Shown: piece by piece, positions 1-6,858 of the stretch
Numbering within the stretch: position 1 is the first letter of the stretch
Layout of the letters: each line of letters starts with the position of its first letter
Assembly (NCBI GenBank): GCA_023396555.1
Contig: JAEWWC010000165.1
Location: 1-17,957, forward strand
Direction of reading: 5' to 3'
Length of the DNA: 17,957 nt
Source: Bacillota bacterium
GTDB lineage: Bacteria > Bacillota > Clostridia > Christensenellales > SZUA-584
Position numbers and translations under genes: made by a program
Notes under the pieces: model-generated
The model's database searches: none
What the model saw: only the letters and a program-made list of their open reading frames with translations
Told to the model about the DNA's origin: nothing

Positions 1-60
1 ATATCCGGGTACGCCATCCCCTTCATTCCCATCGCCCAAGCGTCGTTTTTTGTACTTTGA
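1..60 (+). CDS. possible 3' end of an upstream gene (weak)
   Basis: Frame 1 is open from the window edge to a TGA at 58-60 and would encode about 19 residues ending ...PFIPIAQASFFVL. Third codon positions are mostly C or G in the first half, as in real genes of this window, and the peptide is hydrophobic like the proteins that follow. It is too short for any family call. It could equally be non-coding leader, because the other two plus frames are also open here. Confidence 0.25.
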   Translation: MSGYAIPFIPIAQASFFVL

Positions 61-116
61 ACATCACTTGCATTTTTTTGCTTCCGTCGGAAAAGATATT
101 TTCAAGGAGTATAATA

Positions 117-905
117 ATGACAAATCAGCAAACGTCCACCGTACGCCGCAGCCGTGCTCATGTCTGCATTTTAGGCACCACACAGCTGCATTTAAGAAGC
201 CCCATTGTAGTTGCACTCTGGTCTGCGATTTTCCCCGGGATGGGTCACTTGCTGCTTTCTCTCTATATCCGTGGGTTCATACTGTTTATCTGGGAAGTCG
301 TTGTCAACCTGTCATCCAACCTCAATCTCGCGATATTCTATACGTTTACTGGCCGCTTCGAACTCGCCAAAACGCTGCTGGACACGCGCTGGATCATGTT
401 CTACATCCCCGTTTACCTTTATTCCATATGGGACAGCCACCGTATCGCCGTAAAACTGAATAATCAGTTCATATTGGCTGCGCGTGAGGATGCTCCGGTA
501 ACGCCGTTCATACTGCATCCGCTGGGTATCAATTATATCGATAAGGGATCGCCTCGTGCTGCAATATTCTGGTCGATGCTGACTCCGGGGCTGGGGCAGC
601 TTATCAACCACCGGCTGATAGTGGCATTTTTCCTGATCGCATGGTGGGGCGTCATCATCTATTTCTCGCGGGTGCTGTCTGCCATTCACTACACAATGCT
701 GGGCCGATTCGCAGAAGCTGCCGCCGTCGTGGACCCGCATTGGCTTCTCAACATCCCTTCCGTCTACTTCTTCGGTATATATGACGCTTACATAGAAACG
801 GTAGAAAGCAACAAACTTTATAACTGGGAACAGGGCAAATTTCTGCGGCAGCAATATCAATCTGCGTCATTCCCCATGCCGTTCCACAGCAAAGGAGGTC
901 CGTGA
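117..905 (+). CDS. internally duplicated polytopic membrane protein (PGxG repeats)
   Basis: This encodes a 262-residue membrane protein of unknown function. The ATG at 117 follows AAGGAG (104-109); the frame is open further upstream, but no other start has a ribosome site. The protein is two copies of one unit of about 95 residues (roughly 28-120 and 145-238). Each copy starts with SP..., has a P-G-x-G-(H/Q) turn after the first helix (residues 40-44 and 157-161), then a GRF...D..W segment, then a helix ending in (S/G)I(W/Y)D(S/A). The PGxG turn recalls TM2/DUF5683-type small membrane proteins, but I cannot assign it to either. It is the first gene of a run of eight, and its stop overlaps the next start by one base. 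A spore-envelope role is only inference from the neighbouring CBO0543-like genes. Confidence 0.85.
   Translation: MTNQQTSTVRRSRAHVCILGTTQLHLRSPIVVALWSAIFPGMGHLLLSLYIRGFILFIWEVVVNLSSNLNLAIFYTFTGRFELAKTLLDTRWIMFYIPVYLYSIWDSHRIAVKLNNQFILAAREDAPVTPFILHPLGINYIDKGSPRAAIFWSMLTPGLGQLINHRLIVAFFLIAWWGVIIYFSRVLSAIHYTMLGRFAEAAAVVDPHWLLNIPSVYFFGIYDAYIETVESNKLYNWEQGKFLRQQYQSASFPMPFHSKGGP
891..898 (+). promoter_or_regulatory. strong ribosome binding site that decides the next start
   Basis: AAAGGAGG lies inside the end of the first gene, six bases before the ATG at 905 and only three before the in-frame GTG at 902. The spacing favours ATG 905, so the stop (TGA 903-905) and start share one base, as in translational coupling. 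Confidence 0.7.
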
Positions 906-1378
906 TGTACGTCGTATCCGCGTTTGAACATACCGTCAAGATTGAGATGGCGCTGACATCTATTGAGATGAAGGGTATCCCTAAAGCAAACATTCTGGCT
1001 GTGCCGCTGGACACACGAGCGCCGTCCCCGGTGCTGTTTGACCGAATGCACTCGTCGGACAGCCACAGCTTACTGGACATGCCCATCATACTCGCGGCCT
1101 TATTCGCTCTGTTCGGATTGATATATGGCTTTCTACTGACGTGGGGGCCGGTGCTCTGGGCGCTCATCGGCACCGGGTCCGGTTTCGGCTTGGGGCTCAT
1201 CATCAAGCTGTTCACAGTTAAGCGCAGCGAAAAAAAGCAGACAAAGAAGCTGCCCGCCGTGGTGGTTCTGGTGTGCTGCCGTGACGACCAGCTGCAGATG
1301 GTGCAGGACACGATGTGGTCGCATGCAGCGCTGGGCGTAGCCAAGCTGGATATCGGCAACAGCGGAGCCGTTACATAA
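905..1378 (+). CDS. two-helix membrane protein with glycine-rich helix and soluble flanks
   Basis: This is a 157-residue protein of unknown function. Residues 1-52 look like a small alpha/beta domain (strand YVVSAF, a helix EMALTSIEMKGIP, then NILAVPLD). Two hydrophobic helices follow at about 58-76 and 81-103, the second with a GTGSGFGLG glycine-zipper stretch. A basic loop (KRSEKKQTKK) is followed by a second small alpha/beta segment (AVVVLVCCRDDQ...VQDTMWSHAALGVAKL). The layout resembles YflT/general-stress-17M-like or DUF1269-like proteins, in which a regulatory alpha/beta domain flanks a glycine-zipper hairpin, but this is only a likeness in pattern. The start is ATG 905, placed by the AGGAGG at 893-898. 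It is coupled to the preceding gene and is part of the same membrane-protein run. Confidence 0.85.
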   Translation: MYVVSAFEHTVKIEMALTSIEMKGIPKANILAVPLDTRAPSPVLFDRMHSSDSHSLLDMPIILAALFALFGLIYGFLLTWGPVLWALIGTGSGFGLGLIIKLFTVKRSEKKQTKKLPAVVVLVCCRDDQLQMVQDTMWSHAALGVAKLDIGNSGAVT

Positions 1379-1434
1379 TACAGGCACGCACCGCGCATGC
1401 TACTGATATAACCGGCAAGAAAGGATTTTGAAGT

Positions 1435-1683
1435 ATGAAAGACAGGCACAATATCGACTGGGACGAAGATTATTCGCCGAAAAACATTGCGTCCACTACC
1501 GACTGCACCGGCATGATGTACAAGCCCCCCGTCACGGATGAGGAATCCGAAGCCTATGGGGACATCTATTCCGTGCCGCAGCAGACGGATATCAACGGAC
1601 AGAAAGCGGATACCCCCCGGCGGCAGGCTAAAATCAGTTCGGTGCGCAAAGGACGCGGCGGAGCCATATCAGATGAACCCTGA
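1435..1683 (+). CDS. small acidic soluble protein with DCTG motif
   Basis: This is an 82-residue hydrophilic protein with no membrane segment or signal peptide. AAGGA at 1421-1425 precedes the ATG. The N-terminal part is acidic (DWDEDY), followed by a TDCTGM motif, a PP...DEESEAYGDIYSVP stretch, and a basic tail (RRQAK...VRKGRG). The single cysteine sits in the DCTG motif. It is the only clearly soluble product among eight colinear genes, so it could be a cytoplasmic or spore-core partner of the membrane proteins; that is inference. Codon use matches its neighbours and it lies in the operon with gaps of 56 and 31 bases, which supports a real gene. No family is recognised with confidence. Confidence 0.75.
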   Translation: MKDRHNIDWDEDYSPKNIASTTDCTGMMYKPPVTDEESEAYGDIYSVPQQTDINGQKADTPRRQAKISSVRKGRGGAISDEP

Positions 1684-1714
1684 ACTGACAGCGCCAATAG
1701 CATGAGGTGTCCCT

Positions 1715-2281
1715 ATGCCGCAAGCCACTGCCTTACCGCAAAGCGTGGATATGCAGATCAAGCTGACAAGCGACCATATCGATCAATGGCTGGCCGAGGA
1801 CTTTCTGCGCTTTCGCTGGTGGCTGCTGATAGTCATCTACATCGCCTGCGCTGTGGCCTGGTGGAAGCTGCTGGACAAACGGCATCTCAAGAAGACATTG
1901 CTTTTCACCGCTTTGGCCTATATTGCCGTGCTGAGCATCAACGAATACGGACAAGAACTGATACTTTGGGACTATCCGATTGACTTAATACCGATGTTCC
2001 CCCCATTCAGCTCGGTGAATCTTCTGCTGCTCCCGCCCATCTATTCTCTGGTGTATCAGCGCTTCACATCTCCCCGCACCTATTTTTCAGCGGTACTGGT
2101 TGTGACGGCGGGGTTCTGCTTTGTGATCGAACCGCTGCTCGCCTGGGGCGGTTTCTTTCAATTGCTCAACTGGCAATACTGGCTGAGCTTACCGCTGTAT
2201 ACCGTCATGGCGCTGATTATCCGTTTGCTCACGACAGCGCTGCTAAAAGCCACTGCCCGTGCGCGCGGCGAGGAGGGCTGA
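1715..2281 (+). CDS. CBO0543-like membrane protein (copy 1)
   Basis: This is a 188-residue protein with about five membrane helices, of a pattern I recognise as the CBO0543 family of Firmicutes, whose function is not known to me. Family-like marks are WWKLLDKR after the first helix, NEYGQELILWDYPIDLIP, FPPF, LPPIYSLVYQ, a buried IEPLLAWGG, and LNWQYWLSLPLY near the end. The start at ATG 1715 follows GAGGTG (1704-1709). It is separated from the next gene by four bases and shares the same ordered motifs with it, so the two are tandem paralogues. The N-terminal 30 residues are amphipathic and probably cytoplasmic. Confidence 0.85.
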   Translation: MPQATALPQSVDMQIKLTSDHIDQWLAEDFLRFRWWLLIVIYIACAVAWWKLLDKRHLKKTLLFTALAYIAVLSINEYGQELILWDYPIDLIPMFPPFSSVNLLLLPPIYSLVYQRFTSPRTYFSAVLVVTAGFCFVIEPLLAWGGFFQLLNWQYWLSLPLYTVMALIIRLLTTALLKATARARGEEG

Positions 2282-2285
2282 ACGT

Positions 2286-2852
2286 ATGCCCATCTCCGCG
2301 GCAGGATTGGAGCAGGCTGCACAGGATCAATGGAATCTGTCGCTGGCCCGCATCAGTGAATGGAAGGATGTGCTGTTTAGTTTAAACTGGTGTGTGCTGC
2401 TCACGCTGTTTCTGATTAACCTTCTGTTATGGCTCAGACTGGCTGACAAGCGCCGCTTAAGCGAACTGGCGCTGCATACGGCGCTCATCATCATCTGGGT
2501 GATCGTGCTGGATGAGCTGGGCGAGGAGATGAGCCTGTGGTATTACACTGTGGACATCATCCCGCTGTTCCCGCCCATAACAGCGATAGACATCACCTGC
2601 CTCCCATTGCTGTATATGCTGATCTATCAGTATGCCAAAAGGTGGCCGAGCTTTCTGATCGTCACCGCCGTGATGTCAGTCGTCTTCTGCTTCATATTTG
2701 AGCCTATATTCGTCCGGAGCGGCATATACAAAATGCTGGCATGGAAGAGCTGGTATGGCCTTCCCATCTATTTCTTCATCGGCGTCGCATCCCGGTTTAT
2801 CATGCGGCGTATCATAACCGCGAAATATAAGGCTCACGGAGTACCGGGCTGA
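2286..2852 (+). CDS. CBO0543-like membrane protein (copy 2)
   Basis: This is a 188-residue paralogue of the preceding gene. It keeps LRLADKRR after the first helix, DELGEEMSLWYYTVDIIPLFPP, LPLLYMLIYQ, FCFIFEP and WYGLPIY, in the same order and spacing. About five helices are predicted. An in-frame GTG exists at 2259, but AGGAGG at 2271-2276 is placed for the ATG at 2286, only four bases after the previous stop, so the later start is preferred. The conserved acidic pair in the DE(L/Y)GEE/QE region and the buried EP are the only charged residues inside the hydrophobic core, so they are candidate functional residues. Confidence 0.85.
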   Translation: MPISAAGLEQAAQDQWNLSLARISEWKDVLFSLNWCVLLTLFLINLLLWLRLADKRRLSELALHTALIIIWVIVLDELGEEMSLWYYTVDIIPLFPPITAIDITCLPLLYMLIYQYAKRWPSFLIVTAVMSVVFCFIFEPIFVRSGIYKMLAWKSWYGLPIYFFIGVASRFIMRRIITAKYKAHGVPG

Positions 2853-2893
2853 CGGCACGGATAGGCCACAGCCGTTTGCAGAACACTATCTTT

Positions 2894-3769
2894 ATGAACA
2901 GCACTTTCTGGACAAACACGATATGGTATATCGTACTGGCGCTCATCAGCGCTGCGGCGCTCGCAGTGATACTGGTCAAAACCCGCGAACGCAGAAAGAC
3001 TATGGCGTTCTGGCTGGCCGTACTGGGGTTTACATATTTTATTGAGATTCCGCTGCTGCTGCTGTTCAGCGCATATACCTACCATCCGATGCTTGCGCCC
3101 CAACCGTTTTTCGACGCGATACTCGGAAATGTTTTCTCGCAGGTATCGGTATCGACCAGCGCCCTGCTGATCTGCGTACTCGGTCTGTCTATCTGGTGGC
3201 TGGCCGGTTTTTCGGCGGCATATTTTCTGATCGACGTGCTGTATGTTCATCTGGGCGTCTATGAACACTTCTGGTATCGTTCGGTTTATACTCTGGGCGG
3301 TTTTTTCATCTATGGAATGATCGTGAAATACTGGTACAGGAAAATGTTCGGCGTCTCCTCCAAACGGGTGTATATCCCCACGCATTATCTTGGCATATGG
3401 GCCATTGCGGGCAACCTGTTCGGTACCCTTTTCAAGCTGATCAACCTGCGCGAATTCCACTCCGGGCTTTACGCTGACCCGGCGCGGGATCATAACGCCA
3501 CAGGGATTATATACAGCACGGTCATGGTGGCCGTCATGTTGGCGCTCCACGGATGGCGAGCGCCGCTGCGAAAAAAACTTCCGGTCTTTCTGGTGTTGCT
3601 GGCATGCGTATTCGGGCTCATATATTGGCAGGTGATTATAACGGCGCCCGGATGGCAGATCCCTGTCGCGCTGATTGATGTGGCGGGTTATTACGGCTTC
3701 ACAGTTTATTTAGACCGGCTTCTGCGGAGCGGGGACAGCCGGGCATGTGTAACTCTGCAAAACAATTAA
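2894..3769 (+). CDS. larger polytopic membrane protein, about eight helices
   Basis: This is a 291-residue hydrophobic protein with about eight membrane segments. The start is uncertain: ATG 2894 and an in-frame TTG 2876 both lack a good ribosome site (the nearest is a weak GGATAGG at 2859-2865), unlike every neighbour. The middle segment, FSAAYFLIDVLYVHLGVYEHFWYRS(V)YT, echoes the end of the CBO0543-like proteins (EPxFxxxGxYxxxxWxxWYxLPxY), with Asp in place of Glu. It may therefore be a larger, diverged relative. It lies between the two CBO0543-like pairs, 41 bases after one and 59 before the next. Function is unknown. Confidence 0.8.
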   Translation: MNSTFWTNTIWYIVLALISAAALAVILVKTRERRKTMAFWLAVLGFTYFIEIPLLLLFSAYTYHPMLAPQPFFDAILGNVFSQVSVSTSALLICVLGLSIWWLAGFSAAYFLIDVLYVHLGVYEHFWYRSVYTLGGFFIYGMIVKYWYRKMFGVSSKRVYIPTHYLGIWAIAGNLFGTLFKLINLREFHSGLYADPARDHNATGIIYSTVMVAVMLALHGWRAPLRKKLPVFLVLLACVFGLIYWQVIITAPGWQIPVALIDVAGYYGFTVYLDRLLRSGDSRACVTLQNN

Positions 3770-3828
3770 CGCGCATCGCCCAGGCGATTCCGGCGCACAC
3801 TAATGGCATGAACTGAAAATGAGGGTGC

Positions 3829-4398
3829 ATGGATCCGTCGCTTATTGAAGAAATCAACAGCATAACCGACAGCTTTGTGGGCGTTCACGACCGGATATGG
3901 CAGGTTTGGCTTGCGAAAGTCGTGTTTTCATGGCACTGGCGGGTGGATGTGGTGCTGGCGGTGTTCCCGTGGGCGCTGTGGCTGCGGCGCAGAGACCTGC
4001 AGCGGCGGCTGCTCGCCGGTCTGGTGACGGCGCTTTTGGCGACGTATCTGGATATCATCGGTATGACTCAGGGGTGGTGGACATACTATACGTGGGTGGT
4101 GCCGCTGATGCCCGAATATCTGCCGTGGAACCTCGCCGTGATGCCCGTCACAGCCATGCTGTTCTACCAGTACAAGCCCAACTGGAACCCGTGGCTGAAA
4201 GCGGTCCTGTTCGGCGATTTCGGCGCGTTCGTGTCCGAGCCGCTGTTCGAATGGATCGGCATCTATAAGCGCATCATATGGCAATACTGGTACTCGCTGC
4301 CCATATACATGGCCATCTTTATGCTGGGTTATGCGGTGTTCATACGCGGGCACAGGCTTAGAACCGCCGCCGTTCCCAAAGGGGCAGCAGTCTTATAA
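3829..4398 (+). CDS. CBO0543-like membrane protein (copy 3, EYLPW subgroup)
   Basis: This is a 189-residue protein with about five membrane helices and GAGGG (3821-3825) before the ATG. The N-terminus (DPSLIEEINS...HDRIW) is an amphipathic, charged helix. The core has FSWHWRVD, PWALWLRRRD, DIIGMTQGWW, MPEYLPWNLAVMPV, MLFYQY, NPWLK, SEPLFEWIGIY and WYSLPIYM. The order of LFYQ, EPxFxWxGxY and SLPIY matches copies 1 and 2, but the IP.FPP segment is replaced by PEYLPW and the DE.G.E segment by DIIGMTQG. It is closest to the gene immediately downstream, so the operon holds two subgroups of the same fold. Confidence 0.85.
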   Translation: MDPSLIEEINSITDSFVGVHDRIWQVWLAKVVFSWHWRVDVVLAVFPWALWLRRRDLQRRLLAGLVTALLATYLDIIGMTQGWWTYYTWVVPLMPEYLPWNLAVMPVTAMLFYQYKPNWNPWLKAVLFGDFGAFVSEPLFEWIGIYKRIIWQYWYSLPIYMAIFMLGYAVFIRGHRLRTAAVPKGAAVL

Positions 4399-4400
4399 AA

Positions 4401-4406
4401 AGGAGG
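4401..4406 (+). promoter_or_regulatory. AGGAGG ribosome binding site
   Basis: A perfect AGGAGG seven bases before ATG 4414 lies in the 15-base gap between copies 3 and 4. It is the strongest site in the operon along with the one at 891-898. Confidence 0.6.
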
Positions 4407-4413
4407 CAAGATA

Positions 4414-5010
4414 ATGTATGACCCTGATCTGCTTGAAGCAATTGACCGTGTAACCGAACAATATAATAACATCCACGATGAAATTGAACGCATATGGGCG
4501 CAGCAGATGGTGTTCACATGGCACTGGTGGGTAGACCTCGGGCTGGCGGTGCTGCCATGGATTTTGTGGCTCATCGTCCGGGACCGCAAAAACACGCACC
4601 GGCTGCTGTATGCCGGCCTGTTCACCTCTTTCGTCGCGACCGTGCTGTGTATGATCGGCGTATCGCAGGGCGGCTGGAACTACAACACATGGCTGCTGCC
4701 GTATTTCCCCGAGTATCTGCCGTGGGACTGGACCATCATGCCCGTCGTATCCATGCTGTTCTACCAGTTCTTCCCGCGCATCAACCCGTGGCTGAAAGGA
4801 TTGATTTTCGGCGCGACCGCGGCATATGTCGTAGAGCCCATATTCATCTGGCTGGGTTTCTACGAGCCATCCGGCTGGGAGCATCATTATTCGCTGCCCC
4901 TCTACTTCGCTATCTACATGGCGGGCTACTGGTTGTACACACGTCGCTTCGGAGAACCAGCTCGGATTAAAACACCCGCAAAGCCGTTGAAATCGGGCCG
5001 GTCCGGCTGA
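4414..5010 (+). CDS. CBO0543-like membrane protein (copy 4, EYLPW subgroup)
   Basis: This is a 198-residue tandem paralogue of the preceding gene. Shared marks in order are (Y)DPDLLEAID with an IHDEIERIW helix, FTWHWWVD, PWILWLIVRD, MIGVSQGGW, FPEYLPWDWTIMPV, MLFYQF, NPWLK, VEPIFIWLGFY and YSLPLYFAIYMAGY. About five membrane helices are followed by a basic tail (RIKTPAKPLKSGRSG). The start at ATG 4414 is fixed by AGGAGG. It is the last gene of the run; a convergent minus-strand gene ends 32 bases further on and I see no intrinsic terminator in between. Function is unknown. Confidence 0.85.
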   Translation: MYDPDLLEAIDRVTEQYNNIHDEIERIWAQQMVFTWHWWVDLGLAVLPWILWLIVRDRKNTHRLLYAGLFTSFVATVLCMIGVSQGGWNYNTWLLPYFPEYLPWDWTIMPVVSMLFYQFFPRINPWLKGLIFGATAAYVVEPIFIWLGFYEPSGWEHHYSLPLYFAIYMAGYWLYTRRFGEPARIKTPAKPLKSGRSG

Positions 5011-5042
5011 TGAGCGGAGTATCAGTTTTCAGGAACCCCGGT

Positions 5043-5550
5043 CTATATGGTCACGCCGTTTTTGTAAAAATAGACCAAGTGCGCTGAAAGCGTTTTGCCC
5101 GTCTTGATCACACCATAGGAGAAATACGCGTTCCGGCGCTTGTCCGTCGGCGAGCCGGGGTTCAGCAGCAGCACACCGCCATGGTATGCGAGGTATGGGT
5201 TATGACTGTGTCCGAATACGACCGCGTCCACGGCCTCGCCTTCAAAGGCGGCGGCAGCACGCTGAAGCGTCGTCCCTTTCCGTCCATGTCCATGGTACAC
5301 GCCGATCACAAAGCCGTCCAGCCGCAGCAGCCGCTTTTCTCCGGAGCGCGTCTTGTAACTCCGGCGGGTCCGCGTTGCCCGATACTGCCGTCACCGGCGC
5401 GTACACGGCCAGCGCATCCAGCACGTGCGGGGCTGTGATGTCGCCCGCGTGGATGATGTGGTCCGCATCCGCCAGCGCCGCCAGAACCGTGCGGGGCAGT
5501 TCCTTTGCACGGCGCGGTATATGCGTATCCGACAGCGCGATGATTCTCAT
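5043..5550 (-). pseudogene. YfcE/MJ0936-type metallophosphoesterase, frameshifted
   Basis: Read with one base removed, this gives a protein of about 168 residues of the calcineurin-like phosphodiesterase family: SDTH (Asp8, His10), HAGD (Asp37), SGNAD (Asn59), then YHGHG, FGHSH and NPGS. These are the metal-binding and active-site signatures in the right order, and the length suits the family. The start at 5550 follows AGGAGG (5554-5559). The frame breaks near 5335-5338, an A4 run on the coding strand. With three A's the reading continues LRRKRLLRLDGFVIGVYHGHG into the second half. The broken frame encodes an intact N-part to about residue 72. Either this is a recent pseudogene or a base error in the sequence; the high quality of both halves favours a recent event or an error. 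Members hydrolyse small phosphodiesters, often with Mn2+. Confidence 0.8.
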
Positions 5551-5643
5551 GACGCCTCCTTTTTTTGTTGCCATTGCTTTGTTAATATTCCCCCAAAAGC
5601 CGCCGTTTTCCCCTTTTTTGCCCGGTTCACACCAAAATTTAAT

Positions 5644-5673
5644 TTGACAAACCACGAACGATGGAACTAATGT
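5644..5673 (+). promoter_or_regulatory. sigma-A promoter of first lipoprotein gene
   Basis: TTGACA at 5644-5649, an 18-base spacer, and TAATGT at 5668-5673. The start codon is 50 bases downstream. The same two hexamers with the same spacer precede the paralogous gene at 6859. Confidence 0.65.
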
Positions 5674-5723
5674 GTGTATATGCGCGTCTTTATGACGAAC
5701 ATTCATTATACGGAGACTGATAT

Positions 5724-6701
5724 ATGAAATTGAGAAGACTTTTGATATTATTGCTCGCTGCAGCGGTGCTGCTGTCCGGATGCGCCGCCTCACCGACGGT
5801 GGTCGTCGGAACGCCCGCACCCACCGAGACGTCGGCGCCTTCGCCCACACCGGAGCCCACACCCTCACCCACGCCGGAGCCGACGCCATCACCCACGCCG
5901 GAGCCGACACCCGACCCTTACTTCACCGACAAGGAAGAGGTGACGGCAGATGCGGAGGGAGGCTACTGGCTATACCGCTCGCAGTCATTGTTTGTGGAGA
6001 TACACCGTTATTCCAACGATGAGCCGCAGACCTGGTTTGTGGCCGACGTACGTTACAAGGAACCGGAGCGGGACCACGGCGGTTTTTCCACGCCAGACAG
6101 GCCGGGCGGCAAATCCGTTCCGCTGTATACCATCGCGCAGTATTATAAAGCGGTGATCGCGGTGAACGGAGACTTCCTCGACCACCATCCCGAAGACCCC
6201 AAGGGCGTGATCATCCGCGACGGGCAGATATTCGTGGACGATGACGAGAACCAGACGCTGGCGATATATCCGGACGGTACGATGCGCACGTTCGAGGCAG
6301 GTGAAACAAATGCCGACGCGCTGCTGGCGGACGGTGTCAAGAATGCGTTCTCGTTCGGCCCCACTCTGATCAAGGACGGCGAAATACAGCCGGGGCTGAT
6401 GGACCTGCGGCTGTCTGACAGGAAGCCGCGCAACGCCGTGGGCATGATCGAACCCTACCACTTCATACTGGTATTGGTGGACGGACGCCAGAGCAAATGG
6501 AGCGTGGGCATGACTTATGAGGAATTGTCCAGCCTCATGGCGTCGTACGGCTGCGAGGTCGCTTACAATCTGGACGGCGGACAGTCGGCGACCATGACTT
6601 TCATGGGTGAAAACATCAACCAGTATGACTATTCGACCACTGGTCAGCGCCCCGTACCGGACGCTCTGATGTTCGGCGCCTCCGATCTGGTGGAGGAATG
6701 A
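5724..6701 (+). CDS. lipoprotein with NAGPA-type phosphodiester glycosidase domain (copy 1)
   Basis: This is a 325-residue exported lipoprotein. A basic N-terminus and hydrophobic stretch end in the lipobox LLSGC, with Cys20 as the lipid site. Residues 31-65 form a stalk of PTPEPTPSP repeats. The rest matches the phosphodiester glycosidase domain (PF09992/DUF2233): AVNGD at 146-150, SFGP at 210-213, RNAVG at 236-240, VDGR at 252-255, and NLDGGQSATM at 282-291. Family members remove GlcNAc from GlcNAc-1-phosphodiesters; a cell-surface glycan or teichoic-acid-like substrate is plausible here but not shown. CGGAG at 5711-5715 precedes the ATG. It has its own promoter and terminator, so it is probably monocistronic. 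A close paralogue follows directly. Confidence 0.9.
   Translation: MKLRRLLILLLAAAVLLSGCAASPTVVVGTPAPTETSAPSPTPEPTPSPTPEPTPSPTPEPTPDPYFTDKEEVTADAEGGYWLYRSQSLFVEIHRYSNDEPQTWFVADVRYKEPERDHGGFSTPDRPGGKSVPLYTIAQYYKAVIAVNGDFLDHHPEDPKGVIIRDGQIFVDDDENQTLAIYPDGTMRTFEAGETNADALLADGVKNAFSFGPTLIKDGEIQPGLMDLRLSDRKPRNAVGMIEPYHFILVLVDGRQSKWSVGMTYEELSSLMASYGCEVAYNLDGGQSATMTFMGENINQYDYSTTGQRPVPDALMFGASDLVEE
5818..5915 (+). repeat. proline/threonine stalk-coding repeat, copy 1
   Basis: Tandem 18-base-like units built on CCCACRCCGGAGCC encode alternating PTPEP and PTPSP. Repeats like this change length easily by slippage. The second lipoprotein has a similar stalk but with PIP and PVP variants, which shows the stalk has diverged independently. 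Confidence 0.6.
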
Positions 6702-6730
6702 TTTAGCGCCGACAACAAATTGCATAAAGG

Positions 6731-6753
6731 ACGCCGGGGAACCGGCGTTTTTT
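6731..6753 (+). terminator. intrinsic terminator after lipoprotein copy 1
   Basis: Perfect 7-bp stem ACGCCGG (6731-6737) and CCGGCGT (6742-6748) with a GGAA loop, followed by a T run. Confidence 0.85.
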
Positions 6754-6785
6754 GTCGGATCCGGATGGATTTACACAGAATTTGT

Positions 6786-6815
6786 TTGACAAACAAGGGG
6801 CAGCGATCTTAATGT
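6786..6815 (+). promoter_or_regulatory. sigma-A promoter of second lipoprotein gene
   Basis: TTGACA at 6786-6791, an 18-base spacer, and TAATGT at 6810-6815. The first bases after the -35 box (AAC) are also shared with the promoter at 5644. Confidence 0.65.
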
Positions 6816-6858
6816 TAACTATGTGCATGAATAATATCACAACAGACGGAGTACACAA

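Noticed and set aside
748..1449. 233-codon open frame on the minus strand
   Set aside because: It runs antisense to the two-helix protein at 905-1378, has no ribosome site, and its translation is Ser/Thr/Cys-rich with no recognisable domain.
2834..3550. 238-codon open frame on the minus strand
   Set aside because: It is antisense to the eight-helix membrane gene, and its His/Arg/Gln-rich composition is typical of the reverse reading of membrane protein codons.
3775..3788. ATCGCC-CA-GGCGAT hairpin between operon genes
   Set aside because: The loop is only two bases and there is no T run, so it does not look like a terminator within the operon.
5040..5076. GGTCTAT/ATAGACC inverted repeat at convergent gene ends
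   Set aside because: The loop is 23 bases, it overlaps coding sequence and lacks a T run after the stem, so I do not call it a terminator.
5818..5915. Repeats that could suggest a CRISPR-like array
   Set aside because: They are in-frame codon repeats for a PT-rich stalk, with no unique spacers.
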